Positions 1 to 7,751 of a stretch of DNA of 38,815 nt are shown piece after piece (position 1 is the stretch's first letter; each line of letters starts with the position of its first letter). This DNA is from Hyphomicrobium sp. GTDB taxonomy: Bacteria > Pseudomonadota > Alphaproteobacteria > Rhizobiales > Hyphomicrobiaceae. Below the pieces are notes generated by a model. It had not been told where the DNA came from and searched no databases. It saw nothing but the letters and a program-made list of their open reading frames with translations. Location of the stretch: contig JANXVY010000060.1 of assembly GCA_025351425.1 (NCBI GenBank), forward strand, positions 1 to 38,815, in the 5' to 3' direction. The position numbers and the translations under genes were made by a program.

Positions 1-121
1 GCCACGACGCGGGCATTCCGACTTTGGTAGAAGCGATAAGACGCCGCTCCTTGCAAGATTTTAGGCCTACCCGTAGCTTTTAACACTCGCGGACACAGGA
101 ACTGCCCCCGTGCGGGTACGT

Positions 122-146
122 CCACGCGAAGCGTGGCTCCGCCACG
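122..146. other. Two mutually exclusive hairpins
   Basis: CCACGC (122-127) pairs with GCGTGG (131-136) across a GAA loop. The same middle segment, as CGTGGC (132-137), can instead pair with GCCACG (141-146) across TCC. The pairing is seen directly. An RNA switch is only a guess, because no downstream gene is evident. Confidence 0.35.
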
Positions 147-391
147 GCGAGCCTCGAGATCGTCCAGCGCGTACTGGCACACCCCACTTGCATCCTGCCA
201 CCGCCGATTAGAACGCCTTCCGGATCAGCGCCCCCCGTTGCAACAGGACACGCCAACCGTAACGCTGCTTGGAGGGAGCGGGGATAACTTTTCTGGAAAA
301 ATTCTGAGTTCTCATCGTCGGGCTTGCATGCCCTCGGCGCAGCCCCCGTTCCACAGGGCCGATCGTTAAGCTGAACGGAGTGAGCGAAATC

Positions 392-427
392 GTTCTCAAT
401 GGAAGCGCTTTTGCTTCCATCGAGAAC
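392..427. other. Long imperfect hairpin
   Basis: GTTCTC (392-397) pairs with GAGAAC (422-427), and the inner arms continue as ATGGAAGC/GCTTCCAT with a single mismatch, giving a stem of about 15 bp around a 6-nt loop. There is no T-run on either side, so an intrinsic terminator is unlikely. It could be a repeat element or a structured RNA. Confidence 0.45.
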
Positions 428-541
428 CTTATTCCGTGTGCCAACTAAATGATCTGAGTGTGACCGCCACCGCTTTGCGGATTAGACCCAGATGATCACG
501 CTCTAACAAAGATCGACAGGGTACACAGCAGGGAACTTACA

Positions 542-575
542 TGCGGGGAACCGGCTTGCGCCTGCGAACCCCGCA
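542..575 (-). terminator. Possible terminator hairpin after the 66-aa gene
   Basis: TGCGGGG (542-548) pairs with CCCCGCA (569-575). On the minus strand this lies about 36 nt past the stop of the 66-aa gene. No T-tract follows, so it may be only a transcript-end stabilising hairpin. Confidence 0.25.
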
Positions 576-611
576 AACTCATTGGTGGGCAATCGCCTCG
601 GACTTCGCTCG

Positions 612-812
612 TTACTGGACGGCGCCGTTCTTCTTGCTGGCAGCAGACGTCGATGACTTGGCCGCACGCGTGATCACATGATCCAACGGCCTGACGCGAT
701 AGGGACGCTGTAGACCCGCTTTCAGCTGGGCAACATCCTGGTCGTGGATGATGACCGGCATTGCAAAACCCGAGGCCGAAGCGGACACGGCAAACACACC
801 GAAACTCTTCAT
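612..812 (-). CDS. Small basic hypothetical protein, 66 aa
   Basis: This small protein was not recognised. The ATG at 812 is chosen because GGAG lies 7 nt upstream on the minus strand. The longer frame reaching 947 adds low-complexity residues and has no binding site. The N-terminus (MKSFGVFAVSASASGFAMP) is weakly hydrophobic, and the C-terminal third is rich in Lys, Ser and Ala. A middle segment contains DQDVAQLKAGLQRPYRVRP. A candidate EcfG-type stress promoter lies at 850-874, and dps, another candidate stress gene, follows on the same strand upstream. A stress-induced small protein is therefore plausible by context only. Confidence 0.55.
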   Translation of the reverse strand: MKSFGVFAVSASASGFAMPVIIHDQDVAQLKAGLQRPYRVRPLDHVITRAAKSSTSAASKKNGAVQ

Positions 813-849
813 GGCAATCTCCGTTTTCGAGATGCCCCCGTGCCCAGAT

Positions 850-874
850 AACGCGGGCGAGGGCGGATTATTCC
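850..874 (-). promoter_or_regulatory. Weak EcfG-like promoter for the 66-aa gene
   Basis: Read on the minus strand this is GGAAT-N16-CGTT, one mismatch from the alphaproteobacterial general stress sigma factor motif (GGAAC-N16-18-CGTT). The -10 element sits about 38 nt before the ATG at 812, a normal distance. The -35 mismatch keeps this tentative. Confidence 0.3.
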
Positions 875-985
875 CGGGATACACAGGGTTAAACCCTCGC
901 TCGCAGTTCCGTTCCAACCCTGTGGTTGCGAGAGTGCGTGCGCGCAAACCTAGCTAGCGGTTTTCTCGCAACACGCACGACGACC

Positions 986-1091
986 CTAGAGTGCTTCCGG
1001 GAAAAGTGTGGCGCGGTTTTCCCGAAAGAAGCACGAAAAAACAAAGACCTAGAATCCTTCCGCTATTTTGCTTAAGTCGGAAGGACTCTAG
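986..1091. repeat. Palindromic repeat, copy A (106 bp)
   Basis: The element runs from CTAG to CTAG. The left arm is a double hairpin: outer stem GTGCTTC/GAAGCAC, inner stem CGGGAAAA/TTTTCCCG, loop GTGTGGCGCGG. An A-rich linker leads to a right hairpin (1049-1062 with 1078-1091, 14 bp with one mismatch). The terminal CTAG supplies the TAG stop of dps. Copies C and D have the same length and layout. Confidence 0.85.
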
Positions 1092-1630
1092 TGGCCGCCG
1101 CCGGATGCGATCCGCGCGGTTTCAAACAAGAACCAGGTGCGGCGCTCCGTTTCGTCGATGTAAATTTCGAGCAGGCTCGCGGTCGCCGGATCGTCATTGT
1201 CGTCGCAGATTTCGTGCGCCTTGCGCATGCTGTGGGCCATCGCCTTGTTGTCGTTCATCAAGATGGCCAGCATCTCGGCGGGGGGCACAAAGTCGTCGAG
1301 ATTGTCCTTGATGGACGCCAGCGATAAGATTTCCTGGTGGCCGCGCAGCGTGCGTTCGCCAAGCTTGCGGGCGCGCTCCGCCAAGGGATCGATACTGGCG
1401 AAAATCTGGTCGGCTTGCTCATCGAGCAAGAGGTGATAGTCGCGAAAATGCGGGCCGCTCATGTGCCAATGGAAATTTTTAGTCTTGAGATACAGCACGA
1501 ATGCGTCGGCCACGAGCTTGTTCAACTCAGCGGCGACGGCGCCGGTTTTTTTCCGGTCCAGATCGGTGGGCGTGGCAAGCGAAGCCACCTTCGAGAGCGA
1601 CGGATGGTCTTTGGTCGCGAGCTTGGACAT
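1088..1630 (-). CDS. dps: Dps-family ferritin-like DNA-protecting protein
   Basis: Predicted Dps/bacterioferritin-like protein of 180 aa, which in this family forms 12-mers that oxidise and store iron with hydrogen peroxide and protect DNA under starvation or oxidative stress. The ferroxidase region is clear: NFHWHMSGPHF, then LLLDEQADQIFASIDPLAER, containing the His and the Asp/Glu of the inter-subunit iron site. The Lys-containing N-terminal tail may contact DNA. The ATG at 1630 is chosen because AGAAGGG lies 8 nt upstream; an in-frame ATG at 1636 is too close to that site. The stop codon TAG is contributed by the end of palindromic repeat copy A. An exact EcfG-type promoter lies at 1667-1692, fitting stress induction. 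Confidence 0.93.
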   Translation of the reverse strand: MSKLATKDHPSLSKVASLATPTDLDRKKTGAVAAELNKLVADAFVLYLKTKNFHWHMSGPHFRDYHLLLDEQADQIFASIDPLAERARKLGERTLRGHQEILSLASIKDNLDDFVPPAEMLAILMNDNKAMAHSMRKAHEICDDNDDPATASLLEIYIDETERRTWFLFETARIASGGGH

Positions 1631-1666
1631 GGTCATTTCCCTTCTGGTTTGTGGGCAGGCAGGTAC

Positions 1667-1692
1667 AACGCGAAACCGCAACGTGAGGTTCC
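1667..1692 (-). promoter_or_regulatory. EcfG (general stress sigma) promoter of dps
   Basis: On the minus strand the sequence is GGAAC, 17 nt, then CGTT, an exact match to the EcfG promoter motif. The -10 element ends 37 nt before the chosen ATG, leaving a leader of about 30 nt. Confidence 0.7.
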
Positions 1693-1731
1693 GCAGTGGG
1701 CTGTTGAAACTGCATATGAAAACGCCGCCCA

Positions 1732-1895
1732 CTAGCGCGCGTTAGGAAAAGTGTGCAGCGGTTTTCCGTAAAAACGCGCGCCAAAGCAAAGAGTGCTTCC
1801 ACGGAAAAGTGTGCAGCGTTTTTCCTCAAAAGAAGCACGACAAAGCAAAGACCTAGTGTCCTTCCGCGTTTCTATTTAAGTCGCAAGGACACCAG
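1732..1895. repeat. Palindromic repeat, copy B with duplicated left arm
   Basis: A left arm (1732-1790: outer stem CGCGCGTT/AACGCGCG, inner GGAAAA/TTTTCC, loop GTGTGCAGCGG) is followed directly by a complete unit (1791-1895: outer stem GTGCTTC/GAAGCAC, loop GTGTGCAGCGT, right hairpin 1853-1866 with 1882-1895). The two left arms share the loop and linker but have unrelated outer stems, each properly paired. Confidence 0.8.
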
Positions 1896-1942
1896 TGCTG
1901 GTGCTGAGGTTATGGAATGACCATTAGGTGGTCATCGGCGGT

Positions 1943-2248
1943 TCACCACTTGTCGTAATGGAAGGCGCGGCGGCGGTTGTCGTACCAGCCTTCATGATTG
2001 CCTTCGCGGCGCCAGCGATAATTGCCTTCGGGACGGCGCGGGCGGCACGCCACGATCTTGCCGGCGCCGATGTCGACGACCCAGCGGCCGCCAGCCCAGC
2101 CACAGTTCTCGTGATAGCGCCACGAGGCGACGTTTTGCACGAGCGGGCTGCCGGCGGTTTCGCCGAGCTTCACGACAGGGGCCGCCATCGCGGAGCCTGC
2201 CGCCAACGTCAAGCCGAGCAAGGCCGCCGCAAGCATCGTTTGTTTCAT
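1943..2248 (-). CDS. Small secreted protein, 101 aa
   Basis: Unrecognised small exported protein. The ATG at 2248 is used because GGAGAGAG lies just upstream; an in-frame ATG 12 nt earlier would overlap that site. A typical Sec signal peptide is visible (KQTMLAAALLGLTLAAGSAMA, cleavage expected before APVV). The mature part of about 79 aa is rich in Trp, Arg, Gly and Tyr, with WRYHENCGWAGGRWVVD, two cysteines that could form a disulfide, and a C-terminus ending in DKW. This composition is common in small periplasmic proteins of Hyphomicrobiales, but no family is assigned. A near-EcfG promoter at 2278-2303 suggests stress control. Confidence 0.7.
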   Translation of the reverse strand: MKQTMLAAALLGLTLAAGSAMAAPVVKLGETAGSPLVQNVASWRYHENCGWAGGRWVVDIGAGKIVACRPRRPEGNYRWRREGNHEGWYDNRRRAFHYDKW

Positions 2249-2277
2249 GTCTCTCTCCATTTACATTACGGGGACAC

Positions 2278-2303
2278 AACACGGCGACCCCGCGTGAAGT
2301 TCC
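2278..2303 (-). promoter_or_regulatory. EcfG-like promoter of the 101-aa secreted protein
   Basis: On the minus strand it reads GGAAC-N17-TGTT, one mismatch in the -10 element from the EcfG motif. The -10 lies about 30 nt before the ATG at 2248. Confidence 0.4.
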
Positions 2304-2420
2304 CGTCGCCATCTTCTCCGCTGCGAAGGCGTGGGATAACGCGTGGAAAACGGGCGTGCCTTGTCCGCGGCGGAAAAGGGGTGTGTAAGATGGGGCACAA
2401 AACCTTGAGAGACCTGAGTC

Positions 2421-4052
2421 GTGGCCGATCCTGACGCCAAAGCAAACCTTCCGCCCGCGGCAAAGCCCGGCAACACGCCCGAGTTCTCGGTCTCGGAACT
2501 GGCGGGCGCGATCAAGCGCGCGCTTGAAGACGGGTTCGGGCATGTGCGGCTGCGCGGCGAGGTGTCGGGCTATCGTGGGCCGCATGCTTCGGGGCACTGC
2601 TATTTCGCGCTGAAGGACGAGAGCGCCAAGATCGACGCCGTGATCTGGAAGGGCGTCTTCGGACGCCTCAAGGTCAAGCCTGAGGAGGGCATGGAGGTCA
2701 TCGCTCAGGGGCGGGTGACGAGCTATCCGAACTCGTCGAAATACCAGGTCGTCATCGACAGCTTGGAGCCGGCCGGCGTCGGCGCGCTGATGGCGCTGCT
2801 GGAAGAGCGCAAGCGCAAGTTCGCCGCCGAAGGGCTGTTTGCCGCCGAAAAAAAGCGCAAGCTGCCGATGATGCCGCGCGTGGTGGGCATCGTGACCTCG
2901 CCGACGGGGGCGGTGATCCGCGACATGCTGGCGGGCTTCAAAGAGCGGTTTCCCACCCACGTCGTGGTGTGGCCGGTGCGCGTGCAGGGCGAGACGTGCG
3001 GGGCGGAAGTCGCCGCTGCCATCCGCGGGTTCAACGCGATGGCGCCCGGCGGACCGGTGCCGCGGCCGGACGTGCTGATCGTGGCGCGCGGCGGCGGCAG
3101 CCTCGAAGACCTATGGGGGTTCAACGACGAGATCGTGGTGCGGGCAGCGGCCGAGAGCGGAATTCCTCTGGTGTCGGCCGTGGGCCACGAGACCGATTGG
3201 ACCCTGATCGATCTCGCGGCGGATGCGCGCGCGCCGACGCCGACGAAGGCTGCCGAATGGGTCGTGCCCAAATACTCCGAACTTCTGGCTCAGACGAGCG
3301 ATCTGACGGGGCGGCTTGGCGTCGCCATGCGGCGCTCGCTCGAACAGGCGCGGACGCATCTCAAAGCTGCCGCACGTGGATTGCCGCGCCTCGAGGATCT
3401 CGTTGCGCGGCCCCGGCAGCGGTTCGATGCCGTGGAGCACCGGCTCGGGCGCGCTCTACTCGCCAATACGCGGGCGCACGCTATGCGGCATGCACGCGTC
3501 GCGGCCCGGTTGCAGCCGCGGCTACTGGAACTGCGGATGACACAACGGCATGAACGCTTGGTCGCGTTGGAGAGCAGGCTTCGCGACGGTCTCGGCCGCG
3601 TGACGGCGGCGCGGCGGTCGCGGTTTGCGGGGGCGGCAGCACGGTTACGGCCGGCGCCCGTGCTGCAGCGGATTGCGCGCGGCGGCGACACGCTTGAGGC
3701 GCTGCGTGGGCGTGCCCTGCGAGCGCTGTTGAACCGCTTAGCGCGGGGGCGGCAGCAACTCGACGCGCGGGCGCAGATGCTGGCCGCGCTGAGCTATCAG
3801 GGCGTGCTCGCGCGCGGGTTCGCGATCGTGCGCGACGGCAACGGGGCGATGGTGCGGACGGCGGGCAGCGTGCGCGCGGGCGCGGCCATGGGGATCGAGT
3901 TCCGCGATGGCGAGGTGCGGGTGCAGGCGCTGGAGGACGGCACGGGGAAACGTGCCCCCGAAAAGCCGGCGGGGCCGCCGGTCAGGCCCGCAAAACCGCG
4001 CGGGCAACCGGCTGGCGGCGGGGGCAAAGGCGGCCAAGGCAGCTTGTTCTGA
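2421..4052 (+). CDS. xseA: Exodeoxyribonuclease VII large subunit
   Basis: Large subunit of exonuclease VII, which with XseB degrades single-stranded DNA in both directions and acts in repair. The 543-aa protein starts at a GTG. Residues about 20-115 form the OB-fold nucleic acid binding domain ([22 protein letters not shown]). The catalytic domain follows, with [15 protein letters not shown] and [16 protein letters not shown], then a long Arg-rich helical region and the conserved [14 protein letters not shown] near the C-terminus. It is longer than the E. coli enzyme (456 aa) because of coiled-coil expansion and a Pro/Gly/Lys tail. The last five residues, QGSLF, resemble a beta-clamp binding motif. 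No xseB is in the window. The gene is followed by repeat copy C and the DUF2093 gene. Confidence 0.95.
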   Translation: MADPDAKANLPPAAKPGNTPEFSVSELAGAIKRALEDGFGHVRLRGEVSGYRGPHASGHCYFALKDESAKIDAVIWKGVFGRLKVKPEEGMEVIAQGRVTSYPNSSKYQVVIDSLEPAGVGALMALLEERKRKFAAEGLFAAEKKRKLPMMPRVVGIVTSPTGAVIRDMLAGFKERFPTHVVVWPVRVQGETCGAEVAAAIRGFNAMAPGGPVPRPDVLIVARGGGSLEDLWGFNDEIVVRAAAESGIPLVSAVGHETDWTLIDLAADARAPTPTKAAEWVVPKYSELLAQTSDLTGRLGVAMRRSLEQARTHLKAAARGLPRLEDLVARPRQRFDAVEHRLGRALLANTRAHAMRHARVAARLQPRLLELRMTQRHERLVALESRLRDGLGRVTAARRSRFAGAAARLRPAPVLQRIARGGDTLEALRGRALRALLNRLARGRQQLDARAQMLAALSYQGVLARGFAIVRDGNGAMVRTAGSVRAGAAMGIEFRDGEVRVQALEDGTGKRAPEKPAGPPVRPAKPRGQPAGGGGKGGQGSLF

Positions 4053-4177
4053 GGCTGGCTTTGCTGCGGCGCACGTCCGGCCGCGGGGGAAATCTATTGA
4101 CGCGGCGGGGTGCGTTCGACACTTTCGGCCCCTAATCCTTATCTTCAGGCAGCCCAACACCGTGCGCGCCTGCCGAC

Positions 4178-4283
4178 CTAGAGCATTTTCCGATGAAGTG
4201 GATACCGGTTCGTCGAAGAAAATGCGGCAAAAGCAACAACCTAGAGCAAAATTCCGATTCCGTAGGATCGGATTTTGCTCTAG
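4178..4283. repeat. Palindromic repeat, copy C (106 bp)
   Basis: CTAG-bounded unit between xseA and the DUF2093 gene. Left arm: outer stem GCATTTTC (4183-4190) with GAAAATGC (4218-4225), inner stem CGATGAA/TTCGTCG, loop GTGGATACCGG. Right arm: a nearly perfect hairpin from CTAGAGCAAAAT to ATTTTGCTCTAG. It ends 15 nt before the next start codon. Confidence 0.85.
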
Positions 4284-4298
4284 CCTTCAAGGCTCCAC

Positions 4299-4532
4299 AT
4301 GAACCGTTTCGACAAGATTTTTGGACTGACCTCTGAAGCCCGCGTGCGCTACGGCGATGGCGACTTCACCGTGCTCTCGGGCGGAGATTTTGTGCGCTGT
4401 GCCGCGACGGGCGAGCCGATCGCACTGCCCAACCTCAAGTACTGGAGCGTGGAACTGCAGGAGGCTTATGCCTCGGCCGAGGCCTCGCTCAAGCGCTATC
4501 TCGAACTGCGCGCGCGCAAGCAAAAGCGCTAA
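4299..4532 (+). CDS. DUF2093 family protein
   Basis: Small 77-aa protein of the DUF2093 family, whose function is unknown. The family is confined largely to alphaproteobacteria and often sits beside lpxK. Visible family features are the central VLSGGDFVRCAATGEPIALP followed by NLKYWSVELQEAY, with a cysteine that could bind metal, and a basic C-terminus (RARKQKR). It converges with lpxK and their stop codons overlap by 4 nt (4529-4532). It lies 15 nt after repeat copy C, so its leader may include the right hairpin of that repeat. A role near lipid A synthesis is inferred only from neighbourhood. Confidence 0.8.
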   Translation: MNRFDKIFGLTSEARVRYGDGDFTVLSGGDFVRCAATGEPIALPNLKYWSVELQEAYASAEASLKRYLELRARKQKR

Positions 4533-5536
4533 CGCGGGCGGAGCGCCTTGGTCAGGAGGGCTTCGAGGGTGGTTTGCGATGCCGCGTGCAGCTTCATCTC
4601 CACCGGCAAGGTGCGTGACGCTGCGGCGAGCGCTGCAAGTTTCGGGCTGCCGCTCAGCCGCACGTGATCCTTTTCCGTCGTAATCAACTGGGCGTCGTGG
4701 CAGGAAGCCAGTGCCAGCAGGCGATCGGCGTCGGCGTCCGTGAAACGGGCGTGGTCGGGGAACGGCAGTGTTTCGACGACAGTTGCGCCGTGTGCGCGCA
4801 GCGTGTCGAAGAACCGGTCGGGGTTGCCGATGCCGGCATAGGCGACGACGCGGGCGCCGGCGAGGAACGCGACACCGTCCGGTTGGAGCCAGGCGTGGAG
4901 CGCGGGGACCGGGCAGCGCCAGGCCATCTCATCCTGGAAATGGGGGTTCACCTGCCCATTGTAGACCAGCGCGTCGACGAGCTTGGCCTGGACGGCGAGC
5001 GGGAGCCTCAAGGGGCCGGCCGGGATCACCTGCCAATTGCCGAGGCGTCGCGACGTATCGATGACGGCAAACGACAGCGTCTTGGCGAGGGCGGGGTTTT
5101 GCAGGCCGTCGTCCATCACGATGACGGTTGCGTCGCCGCGCGCCTCGATCGCCTGCGCGCCGGCCATGCGGTCGCGGCTCAAGAGGACGGGCGCGCGTTT
5201 GGCTAGCAGGAGTGGCTCGTCGCCGGTCAGAGCTGCCGCATCACGCGCGGCGTCGACCCAATGGGGGCCTTTGAGGCTGCCGCCGTAGCCGCGCGTCAGG
5301 ATTACGGGGCGCTCACCGCGGGCAATGAGGTCACGGGCCAGCATGGCGGTAAAGGGCGTCTTGCCGCTGCCGCCGGCGGTGAAGTTGCCGACGCAGATGA
5401 CCGGGAGGCTTGAGCGGTAAGGCGCGGTGCGTGTCAGACGGCGGGCGGCGATGGCGCCATAGAGGCGGGCTACCGGTTTCAAGATGACTGATGCGAGGCC
5501 CGGCTCAGCGTACCACCAGGACGGCTCACGAGGCAC
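4529..5536 (-). CDS. lpxK: Tetraacyldisaccharide 4'-kinase
   Basis: LpxK phosphorylates the 4' position of the lipid A disaccharide precursor to give lipid IVA on the cytoplasmic face of the inner membrane. The 335-aa length is normal. The P-loop is at about residues 50-61 (GNFTAGGSGKTP), and the DDGLQNP motif typical of LpxK is present. The hydrophobic N-terminal segment (about 12-32) should anchor it to the membrane. The start overlaps the end of the upstream DUF374-WaaA gene by 11 nt, so the two are likely cotranscribed and coupled. WaaA adds Kdo to the LpxK product, so the gene pair covers consecutive steps. Confidence 0.95.
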   Translation of the reverse strand: MPREPSWWYAEPGLASVILKPVARLYGAIAARRLTRTAPYRSSLPVICVGNFTAGGSGKTPFTAMLARDLIARGERPVILTRGYGGSLKGPHWVDAARDAAALTGDEPLLLAKRAPVLLSRDRMAGAQAIEARGDATVIVMDDGLQNPALAKTLSFAVIDTSRRLGNWQVIPAGPLRLPLAVQAKLVDALVYNGQVNPHFQDEMAWRCPVPALHAWLQPDGVAFLAGARVVAYAGIGNPDRFFDTLRAHGATVVETLPFPDHARFTDADADRLLALASCHDAQLITTEKDHVRLSGSPKLAALAAASRTLPVEMKLHAASQTTLEALLTKALRPR

Positions 5537-7604
5537 GTTGCAGGCTCAGGGAGGATTGAGGCGCATGGACCGATGTTTCGGGCGGCGGCAGCAGCGCGGC
5601 GAGCGTGCGGGCAAGCGCCCCCTTCAGCCCGGCAATGGCGGTGGAAGCGTTGGCGTTGAGGCGGGCGAGTTCGGTCGGATCGGTGAATAGCAGCGTCGCG
5701 GCCTTGGCGAGATCGGCGGCGGAGCCGGCTTCCATCGCCCCGCCCGCCTTGAAGAGCGCATCGTATTCGTCGCGGAAGTTGTGCTGCGAGGGCCCCGTGA
5801 TGATGGCCGAACCGAGGCTTGCGGCTTCGATGGGGTTCTGGCCGCCACGCTCGATCAGCGATCCGCCGATGAAGGCGACCGGGCAACAGGCGTAGAGGGT
5901 GCCCAGTTCGCCGATGGTGTCGGCGATGTAGATGCCGGTGGCGCTGGTCAGGGGTTCGTCGCGCGAGCGCAACGCTACGGTGAAGCCGAGGCTGGTAAGC
6001 TCGTCAGCGATGGCCGGGCCGCGGTCGGGATGGCGCGGCGCGATGATGGTGCAGACGCCCGGGATGGCGGCCGCCAGTTCGCGATGGGCGGCCGCGATGA
6101 CCGCTTCTTCGCCGTCATGGGTGCTGGCGGCGAGCAGGCAGCGGCGCCCGGCGAGCCGGGTGCGCAACCGATCGAGCTTCACCGCATCGACGGGCGGCGG
6201 CGGCGCGTCGGCCTTGAGGTTGCCGACTGCGAGCACTTGGCGGCTGCCGACGTCGCGGAACCAGCGCGCGAGCCGTTCGTTCTGGGCGAAGATCAGCTGG
6301 AAGCGGCTGAACAGCGGCTCCGAAATGGCTGTCAGCTGTTTCCAGCGCTTGTAGCTGCGCGCGGACATGCGGGCATTGACGAGGGCCAAAGGGATGGCGC
6401 GTTTGCCGGTTTCGAGGATGAGGCAGGGCCATATTTCGGATTCGGTGAAGACGGCGAGGTCGGGCCGCCAATGGTCGAGGAAGCTTGCGGCGTAGCGCGG
6501 GGTGTCGAGCGGCACGAACTGGTGGACAGCGCGGGCGGGCAGGCGGGCGGCGGCGACGGCTGCCGAGGTGACCGTCGTGGTCGTCAGCACCACGTTAAGA
6601 TCGGGCCGCGCGACGACCAGCGCGTCGATGAGCGGGATCACGGCGTTGGTTTCGCCGACGCTGGCCGCATGGACCCAGACGAGCGGGCCGCTCGGGCGCG
6701 TCTGGCTGGCGACACCTTGACGCTCGCTGATGCGGGCTTCGTCTTCCTTGCCGCGGCGGCGGCGGTATTGGAGCAGGTGCCGCGTCAGGGGCTGTATGGT
6801 ATTGGCGAAGCCGCAATAGGTGGCAAGCAGCAGCCCTGGCTTGACGGGCAGGCTGGCCGGGTTGGGCGGCGTCGCACGGGCGGGATCGCTGCCGGCCAGT
6901 TCATAGGCGCGCGCGGTGACGGCGTTGAGCGAGGTTTCCACCTCCTGGCGCAGGCGTTCGAGCGTCTCGGGATCGGCGTCGCGGGGAACATGGATGGGGG
7001 CTGCACCCACGAACGCGAGCTTCGAGAAGGGCAGGTTGACCGTGACCCGGCTCCAGGTCTTGAAGGCCTTGTAGCGCGAGGACGCGGCGGCCACCGGCAC
7101 GATGGGGCAGCCCGAAAGCCGCGCGATGGTGATGATCCCTTCGCCTGCGCGGCGGGCGGGACCGGGGGGAACGTCGGCCGTCATCACTAGGGAGGCTGGC
7201 TCCGCGCCCGTCAGCGCGGTGACGGCCGCGCGCAGGGCATGGGCGCCGCCGCGGTCCTTCTTGCGGATGCCGGCGCCCGCGCCTCGGATCAATTCGACGC
7301 CGAAAGCGGCCATCGCCTCGCCGATCAGCTCGGCGTCGCCGTGGCGGGCGACCATGGCGGCGACCTTCACATCTTCGGGCTTCAGGTAGCACGTCATCAT
7401 GAACTGGCCGTGCCAGGTGGCCAGGATGATGGGATGGGCCTTGCGCAGGTCGGATTTCAGGCTGGCGGGTTCGGTGACGATCGAGGAGGTGCGCACAACA
7501 AAGCGAATGAGGCGCGCGAGACTGCGTCCTGCCGTTTGGTTCAGCGTCAGTCGTTTGCGAGGCGCAATGCCCATCGTCGGCAGGTCCGGGCCTTGAATTA
7601 ACAC
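5526..7604 (-). CDS. waaA: Fused DUF374 acyltransferase-like domain and Kdo transferase
   Basis: A continuous 692-aa frame joining two proteins that are usually separate neighbours. Residues about 30-235 are a DUF374 (lysophospholipid acyltransferase-like) domain, with ATWHGQFMM, MVARHGDAELI, the GG of KKDRGGAHALR and MTADVPPGPARRAGEGI. Residues about 257-692 are 3-deoxy-D-manno-octulosonic acid transferase, with HAASVGE (312-318) carrying the catalytic Glu, FTESEIWP (386-393), GNLKAD, APRHPDR and GGSLIERGGQNPIEAA. WaaA adds Kdo from CMP-Kdo to lipid IVA. The frame opens at GTG 7604, with no strong ribosome binding site; ATG 7574 is an alternative. It overlaps lpxK. The fusion could be genuine or reflect a lost stop codon, but both domains look intact. 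Confidence 0.92.
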   Translation of the reverse strand: MLIQGPDLPTMGIAPRKRLTLNQTAGRSLARLIRFVVRTSSIVTEPASLKSDLRKAHPIILATWHGQFMMTCYLKPEDVKVAAMVARHGDAELIGEAMAAFGVELIRGAGAGIRKKDRGGAHALRAAVTALTGAEPASLVMTADVPPGPARRAGEGIITIARLSGCPIVPVAAASSRYKAFKTWSRVTVNLPFSKLAFVGAAPIHVPRDADPETLERLRQEVETSLNAVTARAYELAGSDPARATPPNPASLPVKPGLLLATYCGFANTIQPLTRHLLQYRRRRGKEDEARISERQGVASQTRPSGPLVWVHAASVGETNAVIPLIDALVVARPDLNVVLTTTTVTSAAVAAARLPARAVHQFVPLDTPRYAASFLDHWRPDLAVFTESEIWPCLILETGKRAIPLALVNARMSARSYKRWKQLTAISEPLFSRFQLIFAQNERLARWFRDVGSRQVLAVGNLKADAPPPPVDAVKLDRLRTRLAGRRCLLAASTHDGEEAVIAAAHRELAAAIPGVCTIIAPRHPDRGPAIADELTSLGFTVALRSRDEPLTSATGIYIADTIGELGTLYACCPVAFIGGSLIERGGQNPIEAASLGSAIITGPSQHNFRDEYDALFKAGGAMEAGSAADLAKAATLLFTDPTELARLNANASTAIAGLKGALARTLAALLPPPETSVHAPQSSLSLQRAS

Positions 7605-7751
7605 GTTCGGGCGGCGTCTCAGCGCCAGCGTTGGGACAGCTATACCCCATCTTGGCGCAAATGATATACGCCATGCCGATCAATCCAGGGGATTAGGGGT
7701 GCGGCGACGGCGAACGTCGAACTCGCGGCGGACTCGGGCTAAGAACCCGCC

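Larger units (their letters stand above)
1..611. other. Gene-poor left edge with hairpins
   Basis: No convincing coding region was found here on either strand. The short open frames have no ribosome binding site at a sensible distance and no recognisable product. The stretch does hold several inverted repeats (122-146, 392-427, 542-575), annotated separately. It may be a regulatory or degenerate intergenic region, or the flank of a gene outside the window. Confidence 0.5.

Noticed and set aside
98-122. GGAAC-N16-CGTC on the plus strand as an EcfG promoter
   Set aside because: No supported gene lies downstream, and one chance match is expected in a window this size.
5781-7190. 469-codon open frame on the plus strand
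   Set aside because: Antisense to the DUF374-WaaA gene and lacking any recognisable protein feature.
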